Assembly (NCBI RefSeq): GCF_010731675.1 | Contig: NZ_AP022584.1 | Location: 5,332,001-5,396,000 of the forward strand | Direction of reading: 5' to 3' | Length of the DNA: 64,000 nucleotides | Origin: Mycobacterium marseillense | GTDB lineage: Bacteria > Actinomycetota > Actinomycetes > Mycobacteriales > Mycobacteriaceae | Shown: positions 7,964 through 17,024 of the stretch, in pieces | How positions within the stretch are numbered: the first letter of the stretch is position 1 | Layout: every line of letters begins with the position of its first letter | Translations under genes and position numbers: made by a program | Notes under the pieces: model-generated | The model's database searches: none | Seen by the model: only the letters and a program-made list of their open reading frames with translations | What the model was told of the DNA's origin: nothing

Positions 7964-9082
7964 ATGGCGAAGGCGTGGGGCGGGCTGAGCCTGGCCAAGG
8001 ACGTGGCCCGGGAACTCGGAATGCTGGTGCCGCGCACGGTGGCCGGTCTGCAAGAGTCCACCGGGTGGTCGCCGCTGTCGCCCCGCGGGGCGCGCCAGTT
8101 CGGCGAGGTCATGCTCGACGAGCTTGTGCTGAGCGGCTTTTCGCTGCTGGGCGGCAGCCCCGCGGCGGTGCGCCCGCTGGACGCGTGCACCGCGGCCGCC
8201 GAGGAGCTCTCGACGCTCGGCATCGACCGCGCACATGGCGAGCCGAAACCGTTGCGGGCAACCTCGATACGCCGGCGCCGCATCGCAGGCCTGGCGTACG
8301 AACGCGTGACCTTTGAGCACGATCCCGCGTTGCCGCCGGCCCTGGAGGCCGACGGGCTGGGCGGCCCGGCGCGGGCGGTGGTGCACGTGTGCCGGCACCG
8401 CGACGGGCCCAGGCCCTGGCTGGTCTGGGTGCACGGTGCCGGTCAGGGCGGCACCGAAGACCTCTTGATGTCCGGGATCGGCCGGATACACCGCAAGCTG
8501 GGCTTCAACATCGCGATGCCGGTACAGCCCGGCCATGGGTGCCGGCGCGGGCAATGGCCGGCCTACCCCGACATGGATCCGCTCGGCAACGTCGCAGGCA
8601 TGATGCGCGTCGTCTCGGAGGTGCGCGCCGTGGTGCGTTGGGCGCAGGCGCAAGCGACCGCCGTTGTGGTGGCCGGGATTTCGATGGGCAGCCCGGTCGC
8701 CGCGCTGGTGTCGCACCTGGAACAGATCGATGCCGTGGCCCTGTACACGCCCATCCTGGGGCTCAACGCGATGATCGCCCGACACCTGCAGCGCTGGGGG
8801 CCATCGCGCGACGGATTCCGCGAGTTGCTGGAATCGCCCGTGGTCACCCAGCTGACTTCGGTGATCGACCCCCTGTCGGTCACGCCGTCGCCGCCGCCGG
8901 AACGCCGGCTCATCGTCGGGGCGTGGCACGACCGGATGGCGATGCGCGAGCCCACGACTTCACTGCAGGAACGCTGGGGCGGCCAGTTGTACTGGTACGA
9001 CGGCAGCCACGTCGGGCACATCTTCTCCCGGCGCGTGCAGCGCATCACCGACCGATTCCTGCGCGACGCGGTGCCCGGCTGA
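7964..9082 (+). CDS. Alpha/beta hydrolase
   Basis: A 372-residue alpha/beta-hydrolase. The nucleophile elbow is GISMGS, the oxyanion region WVHGAGQGG lies upstream of it, the acid is likely in AWHDRM and the His in YDGSHVGHIF. The ATG at 7964 is preferred over an in-frame TTG 15 bases earlier because AAGGTGAG lies 4-5 bases before it. The N-terminal ~110 residues form an extra helical region. It follows a Baeyer-Villiger-type monooxygenase, so hydrolysis of the ester that enzyme makes is a reasonable inference. Its stop overlaps the next start. Confidence 0.82.
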   Translation: MAKAWGGLSLAKDVARELGMLVPRTVAGLQESTGWSPLSPRGARQFGEVMLDELVLSGFSLLGGSPAAVRPLDACTAAAEELSTLGIDRAHGEPKPLRATSIRRRRIAGLAYERVTFEHDPALPPALEADGLGGPARAVVHVCRHRDGPRPWLVWVHGAGQGGTEDLLMSGIGRIHRKLGFNIAMPVQPGHGCRRGQWPAYPDMDPLGNVAGMMRVVSEVRAVVRWAQAQATAVVVAGISMGSPVAALVSHLEQIDAVALYTPILGLNAMIARHLQRWGPSRDGFRELLESPVVTQLTSVIDPLSVTPSPPPERRLIVGAWHDRMAMREPTTSLQERWGGQLYWYDGSHVGHIFSRRVQRITDRFLRDAVPG

Positions 9083-9462
9083 TGGCACCCACCTGGACGG
9101 CGCGGACGGTGGTCGAACTCTACAACCTCGTCGTGTGGAACGAACGCAACGTCGAGCTGGCCGAGGAGTTGTTGGGCGACACAGTCATTCGGCATGAGGT
9201 CGGTTCCTCGCGCACGCTGACCCACGCCGAAGCGGTCCAGCGGGTCGTCGACATGTGGCAGGCGGCCGAATCGTTGCACTTCGACCTCAATGTCGTCATC
9301 GAGGGCGACGACGGCGAACACGTGGCGATCGTCTACGACTCAACGATCAAAACCAAGGACGGCACCGAAACCAACATCGCCAGCATCGAGGTGTTCCGCG
9401 TGGTCGATGGCAAGATTACCGAGGTTTGGAACTGCGGCTACCAGCAAGGGGTTTGGAATTGA
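9082..9462 (+). CDS. SnoaL-like (NTF2-fold) protein
   Basis: A 126-residue NTF2-like domain: an N-terminal helix VVELYNLVVWNERNVELAEELL, then DTVIRHEVG, and the C-terminal strands IASIEVFRVVDGKITEVWNCG, the hallmark of the SnoaL/ester-cyclase group. The start overlaps the hydrolase stop (TGATG) and the stop overlaps the next gene (TTGA), so it is part of a tightly packed operon. It is the second of three SnoaL-like genes in the window. Exact function is unknown. Confidence 0.82.
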   Translation: MAPTWTARTVVELYNLVVWNERNVELAEELLGDTVIRHEVGSSRTLTHAEAVQRVVDMWQAAESLHFDLNVVIEGDDGEHVAIVYDSTIKTKDGTETNIASIEVFRVVDGKITEVWNCGYQQGVWN

Positions 9463-10496
9463 GTGACCGTACGCTTGATGAATTGGGCTTCTACCTGTTG
9501 GCCGGCGCCGGGGGCGAGGGGCCCGCGACACTGATGGACGAGGCCCGCCGCGGCGAGGAACTCGGCTTCGGCACCGGATTCATCTCCGAGCGCTGGAACG
9601 TCAAAGAAGCCTCGTCGTTGGTCGGGGCGGCGTGCGCGGTGACCACCCGCATGCAAATCGCCACCGCCGCAACCAATCACAACACCCGCCATCCGCTGAT
9701 CACGGGATCGTGGGCGACCACCATGCATCGCCTGTCCGGCGGCCGGTTCACCCTGGGCGTCGGTCGGGGCATCGCCGCGATCTACGGCGCGTTCGGCATC
9801 CCGGCGGTGACGACGGCGCAAATGGAGGACTGGGCCCAGGTCATGCGCCGGCTCTGGCACGGCGAGCTGATCTTCAACCACGACGGCCCGATGGGCAAGT
9901 ACCCCATCCTGTTCCTCGATCCGGACTTCAACGAGGACATCCGGTTGGCCCTGGTGGCGTTCGGACCCAACACGCTCGCGCTGGGCGGGCGCGCCTTCGA
10001 CGACGTCATCCTGCACACCTACTTCACCCCCGAAACCTTGCAGCGCAGCGTCAAAACCGTGAAGTCGGCCGCGGAGAAGGCGGGCCGCGACCCCGACAGC
10101 GTGCGGGTGTGGTCGTGCTTTGCGACCGTCGGTGACCACCTGCCCGAGGAGCTGCGGCTGAAGAAGACCGTCGCGCGGCTGGCCACCTATCTACAGGGCT
10201 ACGGCGACCTGCTCGTCCAAACCAATGACTGGGATCCCGCTGTGCTGCAACGGTTCCGCGAAGACCCCGTCGTCACCTCGATCGCGGGCGGGATCGACCA
10301 CAAGGGCACCGCCGATCAGATCGAGCACATAGCCACGCTGATCCCCGACGAGTGGCTGGAGCCCTCGGCGACCGGGTCGGCGAGTGAGTGCGTGGACCGG
10401 ATCCGCAAGGAGTTCGACTACGGCGCCGACGCGGTCATCATGCACGGCGCCACGCCCGACGAGCTCGAGCCGATCGTCGCGGCCTATCGTTCTTGA
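9459..10496 (+). CDS. LLM-class F420-dependent-type oxidoreductase
   Basis: A 345-residue luciferase-like TIM-barrel protein. It has GAGGEGPATLMDEARRGEELGF at the N-terminus, ISERW, then the SGGRFTLGVGRGI segment typical of F420-dependent mycobacterial members, and a C-terminal CVDRIRKEFDYGAD. Translation probably starts at a TTG overlapping the previous stop, with AGGGG upstream; no ATG or GTG lies at the right place. The family transfers hydride between F420 (or FMN) and alcohols, aldehydes or enones. It ends the monooxygenase operon. Confidence 0.83.
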   Translation: MSDRTLDELGFYLLAGAGGEGPATLMDEARRGEELGFGTGFISERWNVKEASSLVGAACAVTTRMQIATAATNHNTRHPLITGSWATTMHRLSGGRFTLGVGRGIAAIYGAFGIPAVTTAQMEDWAQVMRRLWHGELIFNHDGPMGKYPILFLDPDFNEDIRLALVAFGPNTLALGGRAFDDVILHTYFTPETLQRSVKTVKSAAEKAGRDPDSVRVWSCFATVGDHLPEELRLKKTVARLATYLQGYGDLLVQTNDWDPAVLQRFREDPVVTSIAGGIDHKGTADQIEHIATLIPDEWLEPSATGSASECVDRIRKEFDYGADAVIMHGATPDELEPIVAAYRS

Positions 10497-10497
10497 C

Positions 10498-10558
10498 CGC
10501 GAAAGTGGAACTAGCGACGCGTTTCCCCAGAGGCGCAGTCCGTAGCTGCACTCTCGCG
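10498..10558. terminator. Imperfect hairpin between convergent genes
   Basis: CGCGAAAGTG (10498-10507) pairs with CACTCTCGCG (10549-10558) with one mismatch, and the loop contains further partial pairing around CTAGCGAC / GTCCGTAG. It fills almost the whole 70-bp gap between the stop codons of the LLM oxidoreductase and the carboxyltransferase, as expected of a bidirectional, U-poor mycobacterial terminator. Function is inferred from position. Confidence 0.5.
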
Positions 10559-10566
10559 AGGCGAAC

Positions 10567-12063
10567 TTAGGGCAGGATGACGGTCCGGCTCACGGGTTCG
10601 GCGGCGGCCTGCCTGCTGGACAGTCCGCGCTTGAGCGAAGCGAGCAGGGCGTCGCGCGTCTCCCGGGGATCGATGAGCTCGTCGAAACCCATGTGCTCGG
10701 CCGATCGATAGGACGCCTCCAACTCGGCGTTGCGCAGCTTGGCCGAAAGGTCTTCGGCGGCGTGTGAGGCGCGGCTGAGCGCCGCGGCGCTCATGGCGCC
10801 CATCGTCGCGCCGGGGTAGGCAAAGGTCGCGACCTGATGGTCGAAACCCAACAGCGACATGACCATCGACCCGAACCCGTACGCCTTACGCAGCGTGACG
10901 TGCAGCTTCAACGTGGTGGCGGCCGTCTGCGCGGCGAACATCCGGGCGCCGGCGCGCAGCACGCCGGTGCGCTCGGACCGGCTGCCGGGCAGCATGCCGG
11001 GATTGTCGGCGAGGAACACGATCGGCAGGTGGAAGGAATCCGCCACCATGATGAAGTGGGCCGCCTTGTCCGCGGCGTCGGCGTCGATGGAGCCCGCGAG
11101 CACCTGAGGCTGGTTGGCCACCACCGCGACCGGGTGGCCGCCGAGGTGGGCGAGCGCGCAGACGATCGCCCTGCCGAACTGAGGCTGCACCTCGAACCAG
11201 TCGGCGCTGTCGAAGACCACGTCGAGCACGGCGCGCATGTCGTAAACGCGGCGGTTGTCCCGGGAGACGATGTCGAGCAACTCCGGCGTCGCCCGCGGCT
11301 CACTGGCCTTACCGGCCGGTTGCGGCGACGGGTACGACCACGCGCTCGCCGGGAAGTACGACAGATACCGGCGGACGTCGTCGAGCACCGCTTCGTCGTC
11401 CTCGGCGACATTGTGGACCACGCCGCTGGGCAAAGCGACATCCGGACCGCCCAGGTCCTCCTTCGAAATATCTTCTCCGGTGGACTCTTTGACGACGGGC
11501 GGTCCCGCGGTGAAGATCGCACCCTGCCGGCTCATGATCCGGAAGTCGCAGACCGGGGCCACCAGGGCGCCGTGCCCGGCCGAGGGGCCGAGGATCGCGG
11601 CGACGGTCGGGACGCGCCCCGAGCATTGCGCCTGTGCGAGCAGGTCGGTCGGGGTGCGCCCGTAATGCCCGCCGGTGGGGCGAAAGCCGGCGCCTTCGAG
11701 CAGCATCACCAGCGGGATCTTGTCGCGCAGTGCCAGTTCGGCGATGCGGTACCGCTTGGAATTGCCGCCAGGCCCGATGCTGCCGGCCAGGGTGGTGAAA
11801 TCCTCGGCGCCCAGCATCACCGGTGATCCGTTGATCTCACCGGAGCCGACGACGAGCGCGTCCGCGGCCGTCTCGCCACCCACCAGGGTGCCGAGCTCGC
11901 GGAACGTGCCCGGGTCGAGGAGGTACTCGATGCGCGCGCGGGCGTCGAGCTTGCCCTTGTTGCGGTGCTTGTCGAGCCGTTCCGGCCCGCCCATTTCGAA
12001 CGCGTGCTGACGGCGGCGCTCGAGATCGTCGAGCGTTTCTCCCCAGTCCTGGGCTTTCGGCAT
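10567..12063 (-). CDS. Acyl-CoA carboxylase carboxyltransferase (AccD-type) subunit
   Basis: A 498-residue carboxyltransferase with two crotonase-like halves. The first contains GPSAGHGALVAPVCDF and the oxyanion-type GAGFRPTGG region; the second contains FLADNPGM and RKAYGFGSMVM, the usual acyl-CoA pocket segments. The family transfers CO2 from carboxybiotin to an acyl-CoA. No biotin-carrying alpha subunit lies beside it, so it would need AccA-type partners elsewhere. It stands alone, convergent with the LLM gene and divergent from the P450 at 12254. GAGGTAGGAC precedes the ATG. Confidence 0.87.
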   Translation of the reverse strand: MPKAQDWGETLDDLERRRQHAFEMGGPERLDKHRNKGKLDARARIEYLLDPGTFRELGTLVGGETAADALVVGSGEINGSPVMLGAEDFTTLAGSIGPGGNSKRYRIAELALRDKIPLVMLLEGAGFRPTGGHYGRTPTDLLAQAQCSGRVPTVAAILGPSAGHGALVAPVCDFRIMSRQGAIFTAGPPVVKESTGEDISKEDLGGPDVALPSGVVHNVAEDDEAVLDDVRRYLSYFPASAWSYPSPQPAGKASEPRATPELLDIVSRDNRRVYDMRAVLDVVFDSADWFEVQPQFGRAIVCALAHLGGHPVAVVANQPQVLAGSIDADAADKAAHFIMVADSFHLPIVFLADNPGMLPGSRSERTGVLRAGARMFAAQTAATTLKLHVTLRKAYGFGSMVMSLLGFDHQVATFAYPGATMGAMSAAALSRASHAAEDLSAKLRNAELEASYRSAEHMGFDELIDPRETRDALLASLKRGLSSRQAAAEPVSRTVILP

Positions 12064-12156
12064 GCCTATGTCCTACCTCATGGAGGATCCGTCGCGCGAC
12101 GAATCTCAGGGCGGCAACCCGCGTGCGATCACCATGGATTGCCGGGGTCACATACT

Positions 12157-12178
12157 GGATTGCTTACTGTAAAGTTAC
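12157..12178 (+). promoter_or_regulatory. Candidate promoter for P450 12254, weak member of the shared element
   Basis: GGATTGCTTACTGTAAAGTTAC lies in the gap between the divergent carboxyltransferase and P450 genes. It offers two TANNNT -10 boxes, TACTGT and TAAAGT. The string ACTGTAAAGTTAC closely matches ACTATAAAGTTAG in front of the Rieske gene at 46795. TAAAGT ends 7 bases before the ATG at 12183, a spacing suited to a leaderless transcript. Confidence 0.45.
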
Positions 12179-12182
12179 CCGC

Positions 12183-12257
12183 ATGCCTGACCCGCCCCGC
12201 CGCAAGGTCCGTCTTGGGCCGGCGGGGGCGCCCCGAATCAAGGAGTTTCAGCCGTGA
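12183..12257 (+). CDS. Possible 24-codon leader ORF overlapping the P450 start
   Basis: An ATG-started frame of 24 codons (begins MPDPPRRKVRLG, ends IKEFQP) stops at a TGA that overlaps the GTG of the P450 gene as GTGA. The -10-like TAAAGT just upstream would place the transcript start near the ATG, and leaderless small ORFs are common in mycobacteria. The P450 ribosome-binding site AGGAG lies inside this frame. It could couple translation or could be fortuitous; no family is recognised. Confidence 0.3.
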   Translation: MPDPPRRKVRLGPAGAPRIKEFQP

Positions 12258-13492
12258 GCACAACCACGATGGACGGGTCTGCCAACCTGCTGGCGGATCC
12301 GTTGGCGTACACCGACGAACAGGCGCTGCACGCGGCGCTGACGCACCTGCGCGCCAACGCTCCGGTGTCGTGGGTGGAGGTTCCGAACTACCGGCCGTTC
12401 TGGGCGATCACCAAACACGCCGACATCATGGACATCGAGCGTGAAAACATGCTCTTCACCAACTGGCCGCGCCCGGTGCTGACGACCGCCGAGGGCGACG
12501 AGATGCAGGCCGCCGCCGGTGTGCGCACGCTGATCCACCTGGACGACCCGCAGCACCGGGTGGTGCGGGCGATCGGCTCCGACTGGTTTCGTCCAAAGGC
12601 GATGCGGGCCTTGAAGGTCCGCGTCGATGAACTCGCCGGGATCTACGTCGACAAGATGATGGCGGCCGGTCCCGAATGCGACTTCGTTCAGGAGGTCGCG
12701 GTCAACTACCCGCTCTACGTGATCATGTCGCTGCTGGGCCTGCCAGAGGCCGACTTTCCCCGCATGCTCAAGCTGACCCAGGAACTGTTCGGCAGCGACG
12801 ATTCCGAATTCAAGCGCGGTAGCTCCAACGAGGATCAGCTGCCGGCGTTGTTGGACATGTTCCAATACTTCAATGGGGTGACGGCGTCCCGCCGCGAGCA
12901 CCCGACCGAGGATCTCGCCTCGGCGATCGCCAACGCCCGCGTGGACGGCGAACCGCTGTCGGACATCGACACCGTGTCCTACTACCTCATCGTCGCCACC
13001 GCGGGCCACGACACCACCAGCGCCACCATTTCCGGTGGCCTGCAGGCGCTCATCGAGAATCCCGACCAGCTGCGGCGCCTGCGCGACAACCTCGACCTGA
13101 TGCCGCTGGCCACCGAGGAGATGATCCGCTGGGTCACCCCGGTCAAGGAGTTCATGCGCACCGCCGCCAGCGACACCGTGGTGCGCGGAGTGCCCATCGC
13201 CGCAGGCGAATCGGTGCTGCTGTCCTACGTATCGGCCAACCGCGACGAGGACGTCTTCGACGAGCCGTTCCGCTTCGACGTCGGCCGCGACCCCAACAAG
13301 CATCTGGCCTTCGGCTACGGCGTGCACTTCTGCATGGGCGCGGCGCTGGCCCGCATGGAGGTCAGCAGCTTCTTCTGCGAGCTGCTGCCACGCCTGGAAT
13401 CCATTGAACTGACCGGAGACCCGGAGCTGGTCGCCACGACCTTCGTCGGTGGGCTCAAGCACCTGCCGGTTCGTTACTCACTGCGGCGGTGA
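12254..13492 (+). CDS. Cytochrome P450
   Basis: A complete 412-residue bacterial P450. The oxygen-activating I-helix is IVATAGHDTTSA, the K-helix ExxR is in EEMIRWVTP and the heme loop is FGYGVHFCMGAALARME. GTG start with AGGAG 8 bases upstream. It is followed after 16 bases by an SDR, a common hydroxylase-plus-alcohol-oxidiser arrangement. Cytosolic, and dependent on a ferredoxin and reductase; the only ferredoxin in the window is at 36289. Substrate is not identifiable from sequence. Confidence 0.94.
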   Translation: MSTTTMDGSANLLADPLAYTDEQALHAALTHLRANAPVSWVEVPNYRPFWAITKHADIMDIERENMLFTNWPRPVLTTAEGDEMQAAAGVRTLIHLDDPQHRVVRAIGSDWFRPKAMRALKVRVDELAGIYVDKMMAAGPECDFVQEVAVNYPLYVIMSLLGLPEADFPRMLKLTQELFGSDDSEFKRGSSNEDQLPALLDMFQYFNGVTASRREHPTEDLASAIANARVDGEPLSDIDTVSYYLIVATAGHDTTSATISGGLQALIENPDQLRRLRDNLDLMPLATEEMIRWVTPVKEFMRTAASDTVVRGVPIAAGESVLLSYVSANRDEDVFDEPFRFDVGRDPNKHLAFGYGVHFCMGAALARMEVSSFFCELLPRLESIELTGDPELVATTFVGGLKHLPVRYSLRR

Positions 13493-13508
13493 TCGATACA
13501 CTTCTGCC

Positions 13509-14351
13509 GTGACGTCAAAGACGATCGTCATCACGGGCGCCAGCGACGGCATCGGTGCGGCGGCTGCCCGCCGGATCAGCCGCGGCGGGGACAATGTCGT
13601 GCTGGTCGGGCGGTCGGAGAGCAAGACCGCGGCCATGGCCGCGGAGCTGGGTGCCGACTATTTCCTGGCCGACTTCGCCGACCTGTCCCAGGTTCGGGAG
13701 CTGGCGGACAAGATCCGGTCCGCGTGTCCGCGCATCGACGTGTTGGGCAACAACGCCGGGGGAGTGTTCTCGAAGTCGCAACGAACGGCCGACGGCCATG
13801 AGATCACCTTTCAGGTCAACTACTTGGCACCGTTCTTGCTCACCACGTTGTTGCTGGACGTACTCATCGGCTCGCATGCCACGGTCGTCAACACATCCAG
13901 CTCGTCACAGCGGCTGCTGCGCAATGTCAGGCTGGCCGATTTCGACACGACGGACCGGCGCCGACCCAGCACCGCCTACGCGCTGGCGAAGTTGGCAAAC
14001 ATCTTGTTCACCAGGGAATTACACCGGCGCTACGGCGCCGAGGGGCTCTCGGTCGCGGTGGTGCACCCGGGCTTTGTCAACACCAACATCGGTCACTCCT
14101 CCGGCTCGCGCTTGTTGACGACCGTGCAGCGCACGCCGGTCAGCCGGATCATCGCGACCGCGGACCAGGGCGCCGACCAGCTGGTCTGGCTGGCGACCAG
14201 CTCGCCCGGTGTCGACTGGTCCGCCGGCGCGTACTACGTGAAAGGCAAAGTCGCCAAAGCCAATCGCGTAGCCGACGATCCCGTTCTCGCGCGGGAGTTG
14301 TGGGAGCGCACCATGGCCAAGCTCGTTCAGGGCGCCGCACCCTCGGCGTGA
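13509..14351 (+). CDS. Short-chain dehydrogenase/reductase
   Basis: A 280-residue SDR of the retinol-dehydrogenase-like type. The cofactor motif is ITGASDGIG, the mid-protein motif NNAGG, the catalytic Ser is in VVNTSSSSQ and the Tyr-Lys pair in YALAK. The GTG at 13509 places the Rossmann strand at the expected distance from the N-terminus; an ATG 60 bases upstream would lie inside the P450. It probably oxidises the alcohol made by the adjacent P450 (inference). Confidence 0.88.
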   Translation: MTSKTIVITGASDGIGAAAARRISRGGDNVVLVGRSESKTAAMAAELGADYFLADFADLSQVRELADKIRSACPRIDVLGNNAGGVFSKSQRTADGHEITFQVNYLAPFLLTTLLLDVLIGSHATVVNTSSSSQRLLRNVRLADFDTTDRRRPSTAYALAKLANILFTRELHRRYGAEGLSVAVVHPGFVNTNIGHSSGSRLLTTVQRTPVSRIIATADQGADQLVWLATSSPGVDWSAGAYYVKGKVAKANRVADDPVLARELWERTMAKLVQGAAPSA

Positions 14352-14354
14352 GGG

Positions 14355-15512
14355 TCAGCCGATTCCGAAATCGATGATGCCCCGCACGATTTTGCCGTTG
14401 AGCAGATCGTCGTAGGCGTCGTTGACCTCGTCGAGACGATAGCGCTTGGTGATCATCTCGTCGAGCTGCAACTGACCGGTTTCATAGAGCCTGGCCAACC
14501 TGGCGATGTCCGCCTTCGGGTTACAGGAGCCGAAGATGGTGCCCGCCAACGTCTTATTGGTCAAGATGAAGTCCTGCAAGTCGATCTTGACCGACCGGGT
14601 CAACTGCGACGTCATGCCGGTGAGCACACAGGTGCCGCCCTTGCGGGTGAGCCGCACCGCGTCGCGGACGTCGTCGGCGGTGATCAACGACGGCGAGACC
14701 ACCACCGCGTCGGCCATCACCCCGTACGTCAGACCCCGCACCAAGTCCATCGCCTCATCCGTCGTCGCCACGCTGTGCGTCGCGCCGAATTGCAGAGCCG
14801 ATTTCTGTTTGAAGTCAACAGGATCGACGGCCACGATCTGTGCGGCGCCGTTGATCCGGGCACCCTGGATGGCGCCCGTGCCGATCCCGCCGACGCCGAT
14901 CACCACGACGGTGTCGCCGGCGCGCATGTTGGACCGGTTGGCGACGGAGCCGTATCCGGTCGGGATGGCACAGGACAGCAGCGCGCTCGACGCCAACGGT
15001 AGGTGCTGCTCGATCTTCACCAGTGAATTCGTCGATACCACCGTGTGTTCGGCGAAGGCACCGATCTTGGAGATATGCCCCAACTTCCGGCCGTCAGCGG
15101 TGTGGTGGCGGAACGTGCCGTCGGTCGGCATTCCCGGAACCATAGTGCCGATGCCCTGGTCGCACAGGTACTCGATTCCACTGGCGCACCAACGGCATTG
15201 GCCGCACACGGCGACGAACGACATCACCACGTGGTCGCCCGGCGCCAAGTCGGTGACGCCGGGGCCGACTTCACGCACGATGCCGGCGCCTTCGTGGCCG
15301 CCGATCGTCGGGAACATGGTCGGCAGGCCGAGGGAGCGCATCACCTCGTTGGGCGCCGACATGTCTCCCTTGAGGATGTGGTCGTCGGAGTGGCACAAGC
15401 CGGCCGCGGCCATCTGCACCAGGACCTCACCGGCCTTGGGCGGGTCCAGTTCGAATTCCTCGACCGACCACGGTCCGCCCACGTCGTGCAGGATCGCTGC
15501 GCGGCTTTTCAT
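14355..15512 (-). CDS. Zinc-dependent (NDMA-type) alcohol dehydrogenase
   Basis: A 385-residue medium-chain dehydrogenase. Catalytic zinc ligands are in AGLCHSDDH and GGHEGAGI; structural-zinc cysteines are in CGQCRWCASGIEYLC; the NAD-binding motif is VIGVGGIGTGAIQGA. The pattern resembles mycobacterial NDMA-dependent alcohol dehydrogenases, whose NAD cofactor is tightly bound. Its start overlaps the P450 stop by 4 bases, so it should be co-translated with the P450 and would oxidise the hydroxylated product to an aldehyde or ketone. Confidence 0.9.
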   Translation of the reverse strand: MKSRAAILHDVGGPWSVEEFELDPPKAGEVLVQMAAAGLCHSDDHILKGDMSAPNEVMRSLGLPTMFPTIGGHEGAGIVREVGPGVTDLAPGDHVVMSFVAVCGQCRWCASGIEYLCDQGIGTMVPGMPTDGTFRHHTADGRKLGHISKIGAFAEHTVVSTNSLVKIEQHLPLASSALLSCAIPTGYGSVANRSNMRAGDTVVVIGVGGIGTGAIQGARINGAAQIVAVDPVDFKQKSALQFGATHSVATTDEAMDLVRGLTYGVMADAVVVSPSLITADDVRDAVRLTRKGGTCVLTGMTSQLTRSVKIDLQDFILTNKTLAGTIFGSCNPKADIARLARLYETGQLQLDEMITKRYRLDEVNDAYDDLLNGKIVRGIIDFGIG

Positions 15513-16741
15513 GCGGCGAGCGCAAAGGTGACCGGAAGCTTGTTCGGCGACCGGAAGGTGAGCCCGACGATCTTGGATTCCACGCCGGTGCCGTCGTCGG
15601 ACACGAACGCCAAGTCCTCGACGCGGTCGAACAGGCTGTTCAACATGACCCGCGTTTCCAGTCGCGCCAGATGCATGCCGAGGCACATGTGGATGCCGCC
15701 GGCAAAGGCGATGTGGGCTTGGCGCGGGCGGCGGATGTCGAACGTGTTGGGGTCGGTCCAGCGGCTCTCGTCGCGATTGGCCGAACCCATACACATGTCG
15801 ATCTGAGCGTCGGCCGGGATTGTCTTACCGCCGATTTCGACCTCCTCGGTCGTGGTCCGCATGACCATGGTCAGTGGCGTTTCGAAGCGTAGGCCCTCTT
15901 CGATCGCCATCGGCAGCAATGACCGATCCTGGCGGACCATCGCCAGCTGCTCGGGGTGGGTCAACAGCAGATACAGCAGGTTGCCCGACGAACGGTACGT
16001 GGTTTCCAGCCCGGCGGGAAGCAGCAGTCGCAAGAAGGCGATGATGGCCTCATCGGTGAGCTTCTCGCCGTCGATCTCCGCGGCGACCAGGTCGCCGATG
16101 ATGTCATCGGTGAGCTTGCGCCTGCGCTGCTCGACCTGCTTGAGGAAGTAGTCGTAGAGCTCGGTGGCGGCGTTCAACCCCGCCTCGATGTCGGTCGGGA
16201 TCGAAATGAGGTCCAGCGACAGGCGCCGGAACAAGTCGAGATCTTCGGCGGGCAGACCGAGCAGCGTGGAGATGATCCGTGTCGGGAACTCGAAGGTCAC
16301 CGCCTTTACCAGGTCGGCCTGGCCGTCGTTTTTGATCTCTTCGATGAGCTGATCGCACACGGGCCCGATGACCGAGGGCTCCCACCGGGCCAGCGCCGTG
16401 GCGCGGAAGGCCTTGGCCACCAGGTTGCGATGATCGTGGTGTTCCCTGCCGCCCATCGCCAAAATGGTGTGTCCCATCACCAAGCCGATCGTCTTGTCGT
16501 AGGCGGCCGACGTGAAGACCCGGTCGTCGCGGAAAGCCTGGGAGACACCGTCGTAGTCGAACAGGACCCATTCGTCGTCGGGCCGCAATTCCTCGGGCAG
16601 CTGCCCGGAATCGGCCAGGGAGCCATGCCAAACCGGGTCGGTGCGCCGCATGTGTTCGAAGAACGGATAGGGGCTGGTTTCGCCGGTGAAATCGAGCGGG
16701 GGGACCACGGGCTGACTGTTCGGGTCAGTGCTGAGCGTCAT
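15509..16741 (-). CDS. Cytochrome P450
   Basis: A 410-residue P450. The I-helix reads LLPAGLETTYRS, with Glu in place of the more usual Asp beside the catalytic Thr. The ExxR is in EEGLRFETP and the heme loop is FAGGIHMCLGMHLARLE, with Ala where Gly is common. The chosen ATG has a near-perfect AGGAGG upstream; longer in-frame starts run into the promoter region. Co-operonic with the alcohol dehydrogenase, suggesting hydroxylation followed by alcohol oxidation. Confidence 0.93.
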   Translation of the reverse strand: MTLSTDPNSQPVVPPLDFTGETSPYPFFEHMRRTDPVWHGSLADSGQLPEELRPDDEWVLFDYDGVSQAFRDDRVFTSAAYDKTIGLVMGHTILAMGGREHHDHRNLVAKAFRATALARWEPSVIGPVCDQLIEEIKNDGQADLVKAVTFEFPTRIISTLLGLPAEDLDLFRRLSLDLISIPTDIEAGLNAATELYDYFLKQVEQRRRKLTDDIIGDLVAAEIDGEKLTDEAIIAFLRLLLPAGLETTYRSSGNLLYLLLTHPEQLAMVRQDRSLLPMAIEEGLRFETPLTMVMRTTTEEVEIGGKTIPADAQIDMCMGSANRDESRWTDPNTFDIRRPRQAHIAFAGGIHMCLGMHLARLETRVMLNSLFDRVEDLAFVSDDGTGVESKIVGLTFRSPNKLPVTFALAA

Positions 16742-16839
16742 CAGCGCTTCCTCCTGGAAACAACCGAGTAAGGCCGTTCGCGCGGACCGATTGACGACCG
16801 TGCGCGAGTCCACGGCGGGTTTGTACCGAGCGGAATTTA

Positions 16840-16859
16840 GCTATCATAGTATAAATAGC
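16840..16859. promoter_or_regulatory. Shared element, copy with GCTAT-N10-ATAGC palindrome
   Basis: GCTATCATAGTATAAATAGC on the plus strand lies in the 283-bp gap between the divergent P450 (15509-16741) and alpha/beta hydrolase (17025) genes. The outer 5-bp arms are perfectly palindromic with a 10-base centre. On the minus strand the centre contains TATACTAT, a -10-like sequence for the P450 transcript. Spacing and arms match the copy at 44221-44240. The rest of the gap shows nothing recognisable. Confidence 0.6.
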
Positions 16860-17024
16860 AACGTAGCCCAACGGCCCGGGCGATCGCCGTGGCCCGCCCC
16901 GCCCGCAGCGCCGGCCGGCGACGTTTGGCGCGCCGATACCTACCTCGTCTGCTTCCGGCTAAAAGCGCAGGTCTACCTTGAAGGTGGTTTAGCGTGCATG
17001 ACGAGCCGGAGAAAACGGATAGGT

